60,000 bases of DNA from Apostichopus japonicus (Eukaryota; Echinodermata; Holothuroidea; Aspidochirotida; Stichopodidae), in contig NC_092574.1 of NCBI RefSeq assembly GCF_037975245.1, positions 9,833,713 to 9,893,712 on the forward strand, read 5' to 3'. The position numbers and the translations under genes are program-made. The stretch's first letter is position 1; every line of letters begins with the position of its first letter. Below are positions 41,601 to 53,600 of this stretch, piece by piece. Under the pieces are notes generated by a model. The model worked only from the letters and a program-made list of their open reading frames with translations, was not told the DNA's origin and did not search any database.

Positions 41601-44600
41601 TCTAAAGTTACGCCACGGGAGCTTTCTGTTTCAATTTTGCTTCAATTTCTGTTCGTACGTGACGTAGCGGTCAGAGAGTGCACCACACACACCATTAGGG
41701 TACCTGTTGCAAAACCTCACCAGGAAACAGGTTCAATCTCACCCATTCAAAATTGATGTTTTGCAGTGTCGCTAAGCCAAACCATTCATGAATTCGGCAT
41801 ATCAGCATCTCAGAAAGTGGTCAGATGCTGCAGGGTGCACTCGTCTTTGGGAGGGAATATTGAGGGGCGGTCCTGGGAGCAACATTGGGTGTGACCATTA
41901 TACAATTACCCGATAATTCTCTTAAAAGCAATTCATCCAAAGAGAAGGCTTGGTTACAAGATGGTGTTCATCCACGACCATCACCCGGAGAAGGGCGTCT
42001 AATGAGCTTCCGTTCGGTTTCCTAAATCGTGAGGCAAATACGAAGCCAGAAGTGAACTATAAAACATTCCATATTGACAAACTAAGATACTTGCCTCATC
42101 ATCTATCTTTTGAAGGTCTTCCTCGTTGTCGTCTTCCGGAGCGAAGAAGGATTTCTCTCCGTAACCAGCGTCCTGTAAAAGAGAAAGAATCATGTTCGTC
42201 ATCAAAATGATATTATACTGTTGTTATTTTATAATAATAATAATAAGCAAATATTTATAGAGCGCTTTATGCAAAGGCCTCAAAGCGCTTAAACAAGTAC
42301 ACAAATATGCAAGTCAAATCACTGTAAATTTTGGAATAAATGAGTTTTTAAGAGACGCTTAAAACAGTCAACCGATGGTGCATTGCGAATTGAAGATGGT
42401 AGATTGTTCCAGAGATGAGGTGCAGCAGAAATGAAGGCTCTTTCTCCATAAAACTTTGTGTTTGGGGTATGGCTGGTGGCAAGAAGACACTTTGTAGACG
42501 AGCCAAGTTGGCGTTGAGGATGATACTGAGGAATTAAAATTATATTTATACCACAACTTTTGTAAACTTTGCTCATGGTAGTTTCATAATCTTTAAGTCA
42601 TCACGGTGGGTAGCAAGTGCTTTTAATCTTGACACCAAAAACACGACCAGATCAGATGGCACAATTTTGACTTATTCATTACCTTTAGTCTTTGTTCAGG
42701 GGCTAAAATACTATGATAGTATGCATGTACTTTCACCACCCTTATATTTCCTGTATTTACACTTGACTAGTTTAATATTACCTTTAATCTCTGTTCAGAG
42801 GCTAACATACTATAGTAGTATGCATGTATTTTCACCACTCTTATATTTCCTGTATTTACACTTGACTAGTTTAATATTAGTTTTAATCTTTGTTCAGAGG
42901 CTAACATACTATGGTAGTATGCATGTACTTTCACCACCCTTATATTTACTGTACATACACTTCACTAGTTTAATATTACCTTTAGTCTTTGTTCAGAGGC
43001 TAACATACTATAGTAGGCACAGCATTGTTCTGATGACACCATGGCCCTAATCTCCTCCTCAGTCGGTAACCGGAAATCAGGTTTGATGACCCACCAGTTG
43101 GAGTCCATACCTTTTAAAGAAGAGATGTTAAAACATTGCATTGCAAATTTGTACTGAAAAGAATTGACTAGTTTATATGTGTGTGGGAGCCGGAGGAGGG
43201 GTGGGGCAAAGGGTAAGTTTATTTTTAAAATGTGGGGAAATGAAGAATCCAACACGACCATTATAGATATGTGAAGGTGTAAACCACTTACAAGAAGGAA
43301 TTTTGGGGGTACGATGGAGGGATGAGGGGACAGGGAGATAGGGGTGGGGTGTGGAGGGTTGGAAGAGAGGGAAAGAAAGTAGTACCTGCTTAGTAATGGG
43401 ATCTATGAATTCCAAGACTTTTTACAGATAAAAGTGTACGTGATATAAAATTCCACAACAGTTTTATTCAGAGTTTAAGAAATGAAGAAATACAAGCCTA
43501 CTGAACAAATTTCTTTAATACAAGACTCGTTCATTGAATATTTCATTTGTAAACTCAGAGAGTAAACAAATCATTTTCAATGCAGTGTTTATTGAATCAA
43601 TAGAGTATTCCTCCTCCTCCTTCTCACCTGTCCTCTTGAAGTCAGCACAGAGTTTCAACCTTTTCCGGATGCTGCTCTCAGAGTGGGTGGGGAAGGCTTT
43701 CTTAATATCCTCCATCTTGATTCTCCTAGGGTTGTCTGGACTATTCAGGAACATCCGGTAGATGAACACCTGATGAAAGATGCTCATATAATGTGAATCA
43801 TCACCTTTAAAACTTAAAAACATCACTCCTCCTCTCACAGCTTTCTTCCACCCCCTTTTTTTTTCTCCACACCTTTCTGTCTTTGTCCTTCTCCAGTTTA
43901 TTCCCCAGCCCGTTCCTTTAATCCTCTCTTTGTCCCTCCACTGTTTATCTCCTACCTCTCCTCTTCCCCTGTTGCTTTCTTCCCACCATCCCTTGTCCAC
44001 TAATCCCATTACATCTATCTCATTGTGTTCACCGTGCTCATTAACCTGTCTGTATTCTGTGCGTGTTTTTGTCCCTGTTACTGTTACTTGTCATTTAGCC
44101 TCTGAAGAAGATCCTGCTAGGATTGAAACGTCAGGCCAACTTACTTTTACACATTCTATTACACAGGATTTCTAGTGGATAAGCAGATTGCTAACAGTTT
44201 TATTTTATTTATATTTTGACCTTTAAAACTTACCACATGGTCAATACTGACAAATTAAAAAAATCCTTTTACATCTTTCTCTTTTGTGTTCACCATGCTC
44301 ATTAACCTGTCTGTATTTTGTGTGTGTATTTGTCCCTTCTGTTACTGTTACTTGTCATTCAGCCTCTGAAGAAGATCCTGCTAGGATCGAAACATGAGGC
44401 CTTTTTACTTTTACACATTCTCTTACACAGGCTCTTTAGTGGATAAGTAGCTAACAGTTTTGTCTTATTTAGAATTAAAAAACACAAATATTCATGTAGA
44501 TGTATAATTAAAGTCATTGATGTTAGTTCTGTACTAACAAGTAAATAATACCTTACCATTACTATGCAATGTCATATTGCAAAAACAAAAAAAGTGTCAA

Positions 44601-47600
44601 TTTTATATGGTTATTGCTAGAAAATGGCTAGTTGCCATGTGCCGGAATATGGACAGGGGAACTGTCTTTCAATATAATCATACCAATAAAGACTAGGGAT
44701 GAATCAGTGTACAAATGAATCAGTGTACAAGACAAATGCATCTGCTTTGAAAACCTCATCATTAATAACATCTCAGATTTCTACCAAATCCACAGTCATA
44801 TATTTTTAAGAAACAACATTTTCAGCCATTTTTATTTTCATCAAGATTTACAGTTTCACAAGGTATCATCACCAGTGGGCACAGATTCTGAATAAAACAT
44901 GTACATTTGTCATTAACCTTAGATACATAGACTTTGAAGCACCCATCCACTTGCTTTGAGAAATTTCTAAACATCTAAATCAATAAAGAGAAAAAATTCT
45001 GCAAATTATGACAATAATATTTACCTGCAAGAAATCTCTGATGTGATTGTTAGCTCTCTTCGAGTTTGGTCCGGGGACCTCCATCAACGGGCATTCCTGT
45101 CCAACACATATGATGGTATCGACGCTCCTAACAAAATACCTGACATGGGACAAAAAACATCAAAGAATCATTCCTGTGGGAGACTTTTCTAAACTCAATC
45201 CCTTGTAAAATGGAAAAAACAAATAACAGAGGCTTGTATTCTTTTAATTATGACTTGTAATACACATAATGTCCTCTTTGGGGGGGAGGGGGGGAGGGGG
45301 TTCCAATATAAACTTGCTCGTTTCAAAAGTCAAGCACTGAGGACTACAGCCAGGCTGCCTTGGACATAATCTCTTGTCCTCTACAGTTTCACACAATAGG
45401 CACAGCAGACTGCCGATCTGTGGAGGTCACCCTTCTCCATTGCTTGATATTTTATTTATATTTTATTTATTCAATCTTGCTGCAAAAATTCTGCTGTGGC
45501 AGCTTTCACTTTTGACAAACGAAAGATAAGTAACTAAAATTGGGGTAAATAGAAGTTACTCAATGTGCTGAAACAGAAGACTGCCAGGGCTATCGGTAAG
45601 AGAAATAACAAGTTTGCAGTAGAGAACCGTTAGTATCCTGCGACACAATCCTCCGACATTCTGACAGAGTTTAAAGAGACGAGGGGCCACCAGACTTACT
45701 TTTGCCTCGTACGTATGATGAGGAAATCTGTCTTTGGCAATCTGTGTGGAAATATCGGTGCTCGGAACAGGTTGTTTTCCATCGCCTGGAGCGATTCCCC
45801 CGGAGATAGATTACCCAGGAATGGTGCATTGTGGGTAAAGACCGTCTCTCCAAATTCATAACTCGGTGGTTTGCTGTCAGTGCCGGGTTTCTGTGAAAGT
45901 GAGAATATCGAATCGACGACGTCTTTTAAGTCAACGATTTGTCATTTTTTTGTATTCTATGAGAACATTGCCAGACTTGTGACGGAGGTTGATACCAATC
46001 CAGTTTGTAATTCCATTCCTCCACAGTATACAAGAAGCAAGATATCTACGGGGCAGTAGCTACATATGTGGAGAGATAACACTGGTTAGGCTTAGCATGA
46101 CTTCACTGCTGTTATTTCCCTAGAGGTACTGCTACTTCTTTAATACCTCCAGTTTGTACAGGTAGTATTAAGTATGCACCACAGAATTGAATGCAAGAAA
46201 GATCACAATATATGAAAGAAAGATAGTCTGCCTGGCTTTGCATCTTGTGTGCTGCATAATTACACACACAGTGAGTGGCATTTATAAGTAACAACATCAT
46301 GTGTTATTTTGTGACAAAACTTGAAGTGCTATCTAAGAAAAAAAGAGTTAGGCTCACCCTCTTGAAGTAATTACTGATTTTGGTTGCCATGCCGACGTTC
46401 ATGATTTGTGGGGGATACTCTTCGCAGTATTCAAACAATACCAGGTCTCCGTCCATCCCAGACAGGTCCTCGGGGGTCCTCATGAAGAACATCTCTCCTC
46501 CGCCAGAGGCTTGCCTTTCTTGTTCTCTTTGCTGCGGAAAGTGAAGAGATCGTTTACAATAATAATTGAATGCTGATTGCGAATAAACCAAACACAAAAA
46601 CATACTCAAGGGATTACTTCGACCAACCCGGACATAAGGTCCTCTGTGGTCTTAATGAGAACATTGCTTGCCTCTCCTGGTCTCTTGGCATTTTAAAAAG
46701 ATGACTTAATTAAGGTAGAAATTATATTGTGTGTGAATATTTGTGTTAATAAGTCAGTGGAACCCCACTTCCCCCCACCCCCCTCCCCACCAAAAAAAAC
46801 ACAAACAATTTGAGCACACAGAATGTTTCCACATCTCTTCCATCATAGTTTTCAAAGACATTCATATATATATATAGAAAGTCTGAAATGCTCCATTCAG
46901 AGAAGATCAATAGAGACCAGATCCAAATCATTTCAAATTTTATGCATTAGTTCACAAACTCTATGAATTCCATAAAAAACAGCTCTTTTAACTTTATGTA
47001 AGAAACATGATAATGATCATATTCCATATTGTAAACATCACGTTTTGATAATTCTTGCTAACAAGAGTATTGTTTTACATCTGTAAACGTATCTGTTTAC
47101 ACTCCGAGTCTTCATCAATAGCAGCCTAGATGGATCTTTCATAACTTCACAATTCAAAAGACTTTGGGTGAAACTTCAGGACCAGAGCTCATGGCACTTG
47201 GTGTTCTTGTTCGTTGAGGGGATGCCAAAAGATTTTTTATGAATATGCGAAAAAGATAAATTTGTCCCTGGGCTTACCTTGGCTTTCAATTTGATACGTC
47301 TCACTAGAGGAAAGACCGAGTGTGGACCGGCGTTGGATAAGGCGCCATAGTTGTACCTCTTCAGTGAGGGCCTGTGCCATTGTCTCAACTTGATAGGCCC
47401 CATGTGAGTTGGAAAGTATGGCTGCCTGAGTTCAACTGCTGGAGTAGCATGCTGAAGTGGGAAAAAATACCAGAAAAACAACTAGGCTGACAGGTCTTGC
47501 ACTAATGTAGTTATGAAAATGTTATGATTATGAAATATCATTTAATGTCAATGCATGGAAAACCAAGAAATAATGGTTACTTTAAATTTCACAGACGGTG

Positions 47601-50600
47601 CACTGTACAAAATGATTCCAGAATGGTTACCAAAGTTTATAGGTATTTAATGAGCTCTGAATATACTTTGGTCCGCATAATCATGTGAATTACAGAAAAA
47701 CAGTCTACAAAAGGGAAGGACCCAGCTTGAGGTTGAATGAATGAAACTCTAACCACTATTACAAATTTCTTTTGCCCTTTCAACTCATTGACACTCTCTT
47801 CGCCTCTCCCTTTAATCTAACAAATTTTTCACTTTCTGGCTGTCCCATTTTGCCGTCCGTCCAATTTAGCTGTCTGTCTGTCTGTCTGTCTATCTGTCTC
47901 TGTTAAATTTGTCCTTAGCCTGTCTTCGTTTCAGTTAGCTGCTGAAGAACGTCTTACCGGGATTGAAAACATCACGACCATCTAACTTTTACATATCGAC
48001 TTCATAATTTGAACAGTAACATATAGTTATTTAGAAATGATATTCCGTTTGTCTGCCCAGCTAGCTAGATCTGGATTCTGCGATTTACCTGTAAGTCCGT
48101 TGACACGCTGGGTCTGAGCTTGTTCTCTCCGACGTTCTTGGGATAATAATGCTGATCGTTGGAGATGTTGAAAGGATCCTTGTTCATATCTTCATCGCTT
48201 TCTGCTTCCTAAACACAAAAGACAGACCGATCTGACAAATACTGTTCGTGGTAAGAGTCTGTTTGTGAGACGAAAGCTATTACGATGCAAACACAACCTT
48301 TATTTCTTAGAAATGCATAGGACATTAAAACAGAGCTATTCAAAGCGATGTTAGTGTAATAGGATGGGGGTTCTAATGTCCATAAACCCAATGGAACTGA
48401 TAACCTGATTTATATAAACACCACAAAGTACCGTCATGCAAAACTTAAAAATATGTGACCATTCAGCAAAATCTAACAAGTTATTCCCATCCCCCCAAAA
48501 TACAAAAAAACAACATAGCAATGTGGAATTGTTATAAAATGGGGCAAGTTGTCAAGTAGTTGGGTTTGAAATGGACAAGAGGACAGACAATCGTACTACG
48601 AACATTTTCGTCATCTGCTTTGGTTACGCCGGCTTTATCTAAGACGATACGAGACCGTCTCGGTTCTTTCTTCTCCTTCACGTTGCTGACTTGCTTGTGC
48701 GGATCGCTGTCTTCTGGGATCGACAGAATGATGTTCTCATCGTTTGGATCCAGTCTTAGAACCGAAGGTTTGGGTATTTTATCCATATTCTGGGGGGGGA
48801 AAAAAATTAGTTGAAAGAGCACAAGATTGAAATTATGGCTGGAGATCAATTGAAATTGAAGTGGAATGATTTTCACACTGGTGCAAGTGAGTTGCAAGGG
48901 ATGAGGGAGTGGTGACAAGAGGTTTATAGGAAAAGCAAAGTAAAATGGTTTAAGACAAGAGAAGGTATGCACCAGATACAAAATGTTGGATCCTATCCGA
49001 AACCAGATTTGGCCGGATCCTTCATAAAAATCCAGATTTTTTTTTTCAAGAGGAAATGAAATCAAGGAAACCATCATAGAAACTGAAGAAAATTTCTCTT
49101 CCATTATCCTCAACTTGTGAAACTATGCTCAGAATTTCGTACAAGAAGGAAATTTAGATTAATGATCATTGCTTACATTCCTTCGTAACAAAGTTCACAC
49201 TTGTTGGAATAAGCTAACCAAAAGACCCACAAATTCCAACATCTTCTCAAGAGATAATTCTCGGCAGATATAAAAAAAAAAAGTCCGGGCGGATATTTTT
49301 TGTAGATCCGGCCGGAAACGGAACCAGATCAATGTTTCGTTATCCGGCCAGATTGTCCGGCCAGACTGGACACCCTCTTAAGACAGAGGATGAGAGATCT
49401 TCTACAATAGAGCACAAAAATAACTGAACCAGAGGTATTGTACAATGAAAGGCACACCCCCTACACTGACCAGGGAAAAACAAAAGTCATTAATTGAAAG
49501 CTAAAGGTGAAAGACGTCTGTTTTGTTTTTGCTACATGACGACATTCATTAATGGTTACCCTAAGCAGCTCATTCAACATGAAAGTTGATTTTCATCGTG
49601 CTTCAGTCTCCTCCTTCCCTCCCCATCCTTCCCATCCCTCCCCCCTTCCCCTCCAGTCCCCCTTTGGTAAGACAAAATATTACAAAAAGTTCCCAGTGAA
49701 CAGTACATAGATGTAGAACACATATGTATAGTACAACCTAAACAGTCAACAATTCTTCACCAGATTGTGTTAAAAGTTTCAAACCATGGCATCATATTGC
49801 ATCTACAGTAACCACCCTCCATTTCACCAAAATTTACTCCTTAGACTCTTGCCCTGGATGATATATAGACAGACAGATAGATAGACAGACAGATTGATAC
49901 ACAGACAGACAGATAGATATTAGAGTATAGTATCGTGAAAATGAATCGCAACCTACCTGCATCATATATATAGAGAGGGAGTCATAGGGGGGTAGGTGGT
50001 GGGAGGGGGAAGGCATGTGGTGAGTGGGGCAAGGGGGAAAGTGGAGGCAACCCTTAAAGAAACCCCTTGTTGCTTTTTTATTAGATTTTTATTAGATTTA
50101 GATTATATGTACAGCGCCTTGAGTTTATTTTACATTGTAAGGCGCTTTATAAATCTAATTTATTATTATTATTATTAAAGAACACTTTAGCAACTTTTGC
50201 ATTCATCTTTGAAACCTTGTTGAAACAAACCTCATGATCCCAGATAATCTTGCTCTCCCAGTCGCCGTAGACCAGTTCTTCATTGTCGGTCGGAAATATT
50301 GAGTACCAGGTACAGGATTCAACTGAAACACAGAAAAAAGCAATTAAAATCAAAGATTATTGTGAGGATCCAACAGGCAGTTTCTTGATTGTTTCCTCCT
50401 GGCTCCAACTTAGACTTGATCTGTATACACACCTGAATATACATACCTGTGACATGCTACAGTGCTGACGAAACAATTTGAATCGAAATTGTCAGGTTTT
50501 GAAACTTTGAACTGCTAAAAAGTAGAAATTGCAACACAAACTATTCAAAATTTTCAATGTCCCATTAAGACCGCAATTGCATCCACAAAACTACCACCAT

Positions 50601-53600
50601 ATTGGGGGGGGAGAGGGGAGGGGGGAGGGGGGTTGGCCCCTTCACTTTGATAGCTTTCTATAAGACTCTAGTGGGAAGTCTATTAACAATCAGTAATGAT
50701 ATTAAATGACATACAAACTTCATTGCAATTTCTGAAATTATGAATGGCTACTTTCATTATTAAACCATCATGAAATCTTCTTTGAACTCACCTTGGTGCC
50801 TGGCAGACTTCTTGGTGAACTCCTTGGTGGGTTTTAGGGATGGTCCTACCACTTTCAGAGTGGAATTGTTGGTAAAGTTTTGTCCGAGAAAGGCCATGTC
50901 CTTCCGACCTGTCAAAAGCATGCAGCGATTCATTGTAACATTTTAAGAATTGCCTGGCTAGGGATTCTTACATTTACAAGAATGACCTGTGATAAGGTCA
51001 TCAAATTCATTGACGATTTTTACGGCCCCCGTTTGAATTCTTGTCATAGGAATGCATACAAATACTCATCACAGATAAAACCACAGACTGTTTAATCTAT
51101 ATTATAGGTCAGATGGTGCTAAATATCTTCGGAATATTCCTCTGGCATGTTTTGGCAAGCTCATGACTTTTCCAGTCCAGGTTTTCAAAATGATTTTTAA
51201 TTTTCATGAGCTCTTCATGGTCGTCAACATGAAGAGTTGTAATGATTCCAAGATGACATTTGCTTCTTGTTTTACTACCCTGATTTACAACATTCCTCAA
51301 TAAAAAAGGTGACTGAATATTTCATAATGGCCTAACCAGCTGCTTTTAATGTCTGTATAATTCTTGTCATTTCCGCGACCTCAAACAATTTCGATGAGAC
51401 CAACATCCCATCGTCAAATCCCCAGATTAAATCTCTACGTTAACAATGGCGGAATCTACAATGTTTTACCTTGCTGTGCATAATAGGACACGGCGGTCCT
51501 GTTGGCTAGCGTTGGGATCCATCCAGCCACACTGGGTGGCCTGGCTAAGAGCTTCTCCTTGGCATCCTCTGGGTCCCAGACCACATCCCTCTCCCATTCC
51601 ACCTGCGATACCATATCAAAGCATTCTGGCTCCGCTTCTAGAATTGGTTCCATATTCTCCGTTAGAGGGGGGGCTTTCTCTTCAGTCTCTTTCTCCTGTT
51701 CTTTCTCTTCACCTTTCTGAGATGTGAGGGAAATGTGAGTTAGTTTTATAACCAAACCATATTTGCTGCAGGGCTAGATTAATGGAATAACTCTCCACTG
51801 AAATCTAATCTTCTTCACTTCAGGCTTCTCCAACACCTACCTCTCTCCTATATTTAATTAAAATCCTTGGATTACCACGTAATCACAAACAAAAAAATGT
51901 TTTTTTTAAATAAATTTGTTTTATATCAGGGCAAATTTGTTAAGGATCTTTATTATTGAGGAACAACCCGGTCGTAATATTTGGTCGTTTGAACAGCAAT
52001 TTTTGGATGTCCGAAGAAATGTAGCAAAGTAACAAAAGACTGACCGAAAGATGTTCACAGTAGGAGGGATTGTACAGATAGAGGAATTAAACACCACCTT
52101 TGTGCCATTAACACTCACAGTTGGGTGCGGTGATCAAAAGGTCTGATATCAACACTATTTTGGAACAGTCACAGTTTTGATCGACGAGCATACTTTGATG
52201 TTTCAAAGGGGATGTTTCTCAAATTCTGCCTAAAATGTACAGAACCACAGTCACCGAAATTGACCTAAATGATTTTGATAATTTTTCGATCACACATCAA
52301 AGAAAAAAGTGAACATTTTTTGAGTCAAACTTGAAAGATGCTGACTTCGTCTTTATGGGATTTGCGTCATCATGTAAACCAGTGAGAAGATGAATATGCA
52401 ACAAGAGGGCGCTATCTCATATCCGTCCTATCTATTACCCGTGATAATTGTCAGGCTGAGTTGATAGCTAGTAGCATATACTATTTTCGTTCCTGCTTAT
52501 TGAAGACGAAACCTTTGGAAAACTGATTTTAAAATTTTTGAGAAAAAGTCAGTATACAAGTTCACGGGACATGTTCGCAGCTTCTGAGCGCTTCCCCCAC
52601 AGGGCCGTGTTTTACTTTAATTCAGAGAACACTAAGCCGTACAGGTCTTGCTCGTTAGGACCAATATGAAAGAGCGCTCTGTTGAAACACTGAATAGAGC
52701 CCTATTGATCACCTTTCCAAACCCATAATCAAAATCTTCACTGTCTTCCGGTAGGCCGAGTTTATCCCACCAATATCTGGCCGGTCCATACCGCCACTCT
52801 GGTATCTTTGGTTTTGATTTATTGAGGTCACTGTTTGCACCAGATCTATCTGATTTGGAGTCGATGGGTGCCATATGCAAGACCTGTGGAAAGTACAACA
52901 ACAAGAAAAGGCATATAATCAGAGACAGAATACTGTCACGTAATATTACGATAATAGCAACAACACCTTTTCTAAAACCCTAGGTGCAAAGAGAACACTT
53001 AAGATGCCTAATGGTTCGAAATTAACAATTGTGAAATATGAGGCCCAGAAAAAATAAAAAAGACTCATTTTCTTTTATGTCGATAATTCGATAAAACCTT
53101 GACTTTACAATAAATTTGCTCCGTACTGACAATACTTTTTTGGAATCCATGCATTTGTACATGGAAACTTTTTTTGACCTTCTTTCCACACGACCTTAAA
53201 GATTTCTTCCAAGTGGTAAGCACAAACAAACATTTACAGAATATATTGGAAACACCGAATTATTCGTGGAGGGATTGGCAGAGGGTACACACTTAACGTT
53301 TACTAATTGAATGGTAGCCGAGTCTTGCGTTCTTTGCGGTACAGACTTCCCTCTTAGAAGCAGCGAAAGGAGAAAGACAAACCAAAAAAGGGTTTTGTAA
53401 AATGCCAATTGCATAAGTGAGGGTATATCTTTGTACTCCCTTTACCTCATCGTCTGGCATACAATCCTCAGGGGGTGGGGTGGGGGCCGAGAGGTAGGTC
53501 CACCCATCGATCCTGGTGGGTGGAGGAGGTTGAGATGGTTCCTCCGGATGAGAGATCTGTTGCTGTCTCTTCTTCCTCTTCTTCGCTCCACGCCACACCT

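Larger units (their letters stand above)
48790..50230 (-). other. TAF1 intron 9
   Basis: Contains CCGGCC-rich imperfect inverted repeats (about 48990-49022 and 49285-49375), an AGACAGATAGAT microsatellite (49864-49920) and a LINE tail (50068-50177). Confidence 0.65.

Noticed and set aside
48990-49375. CCGG-rich imperfect inverted repeat as a defined transposon
   Set aside because: TCCGGCCGGA-type motifs recur, but no consistent termini or target duplication could be placed.
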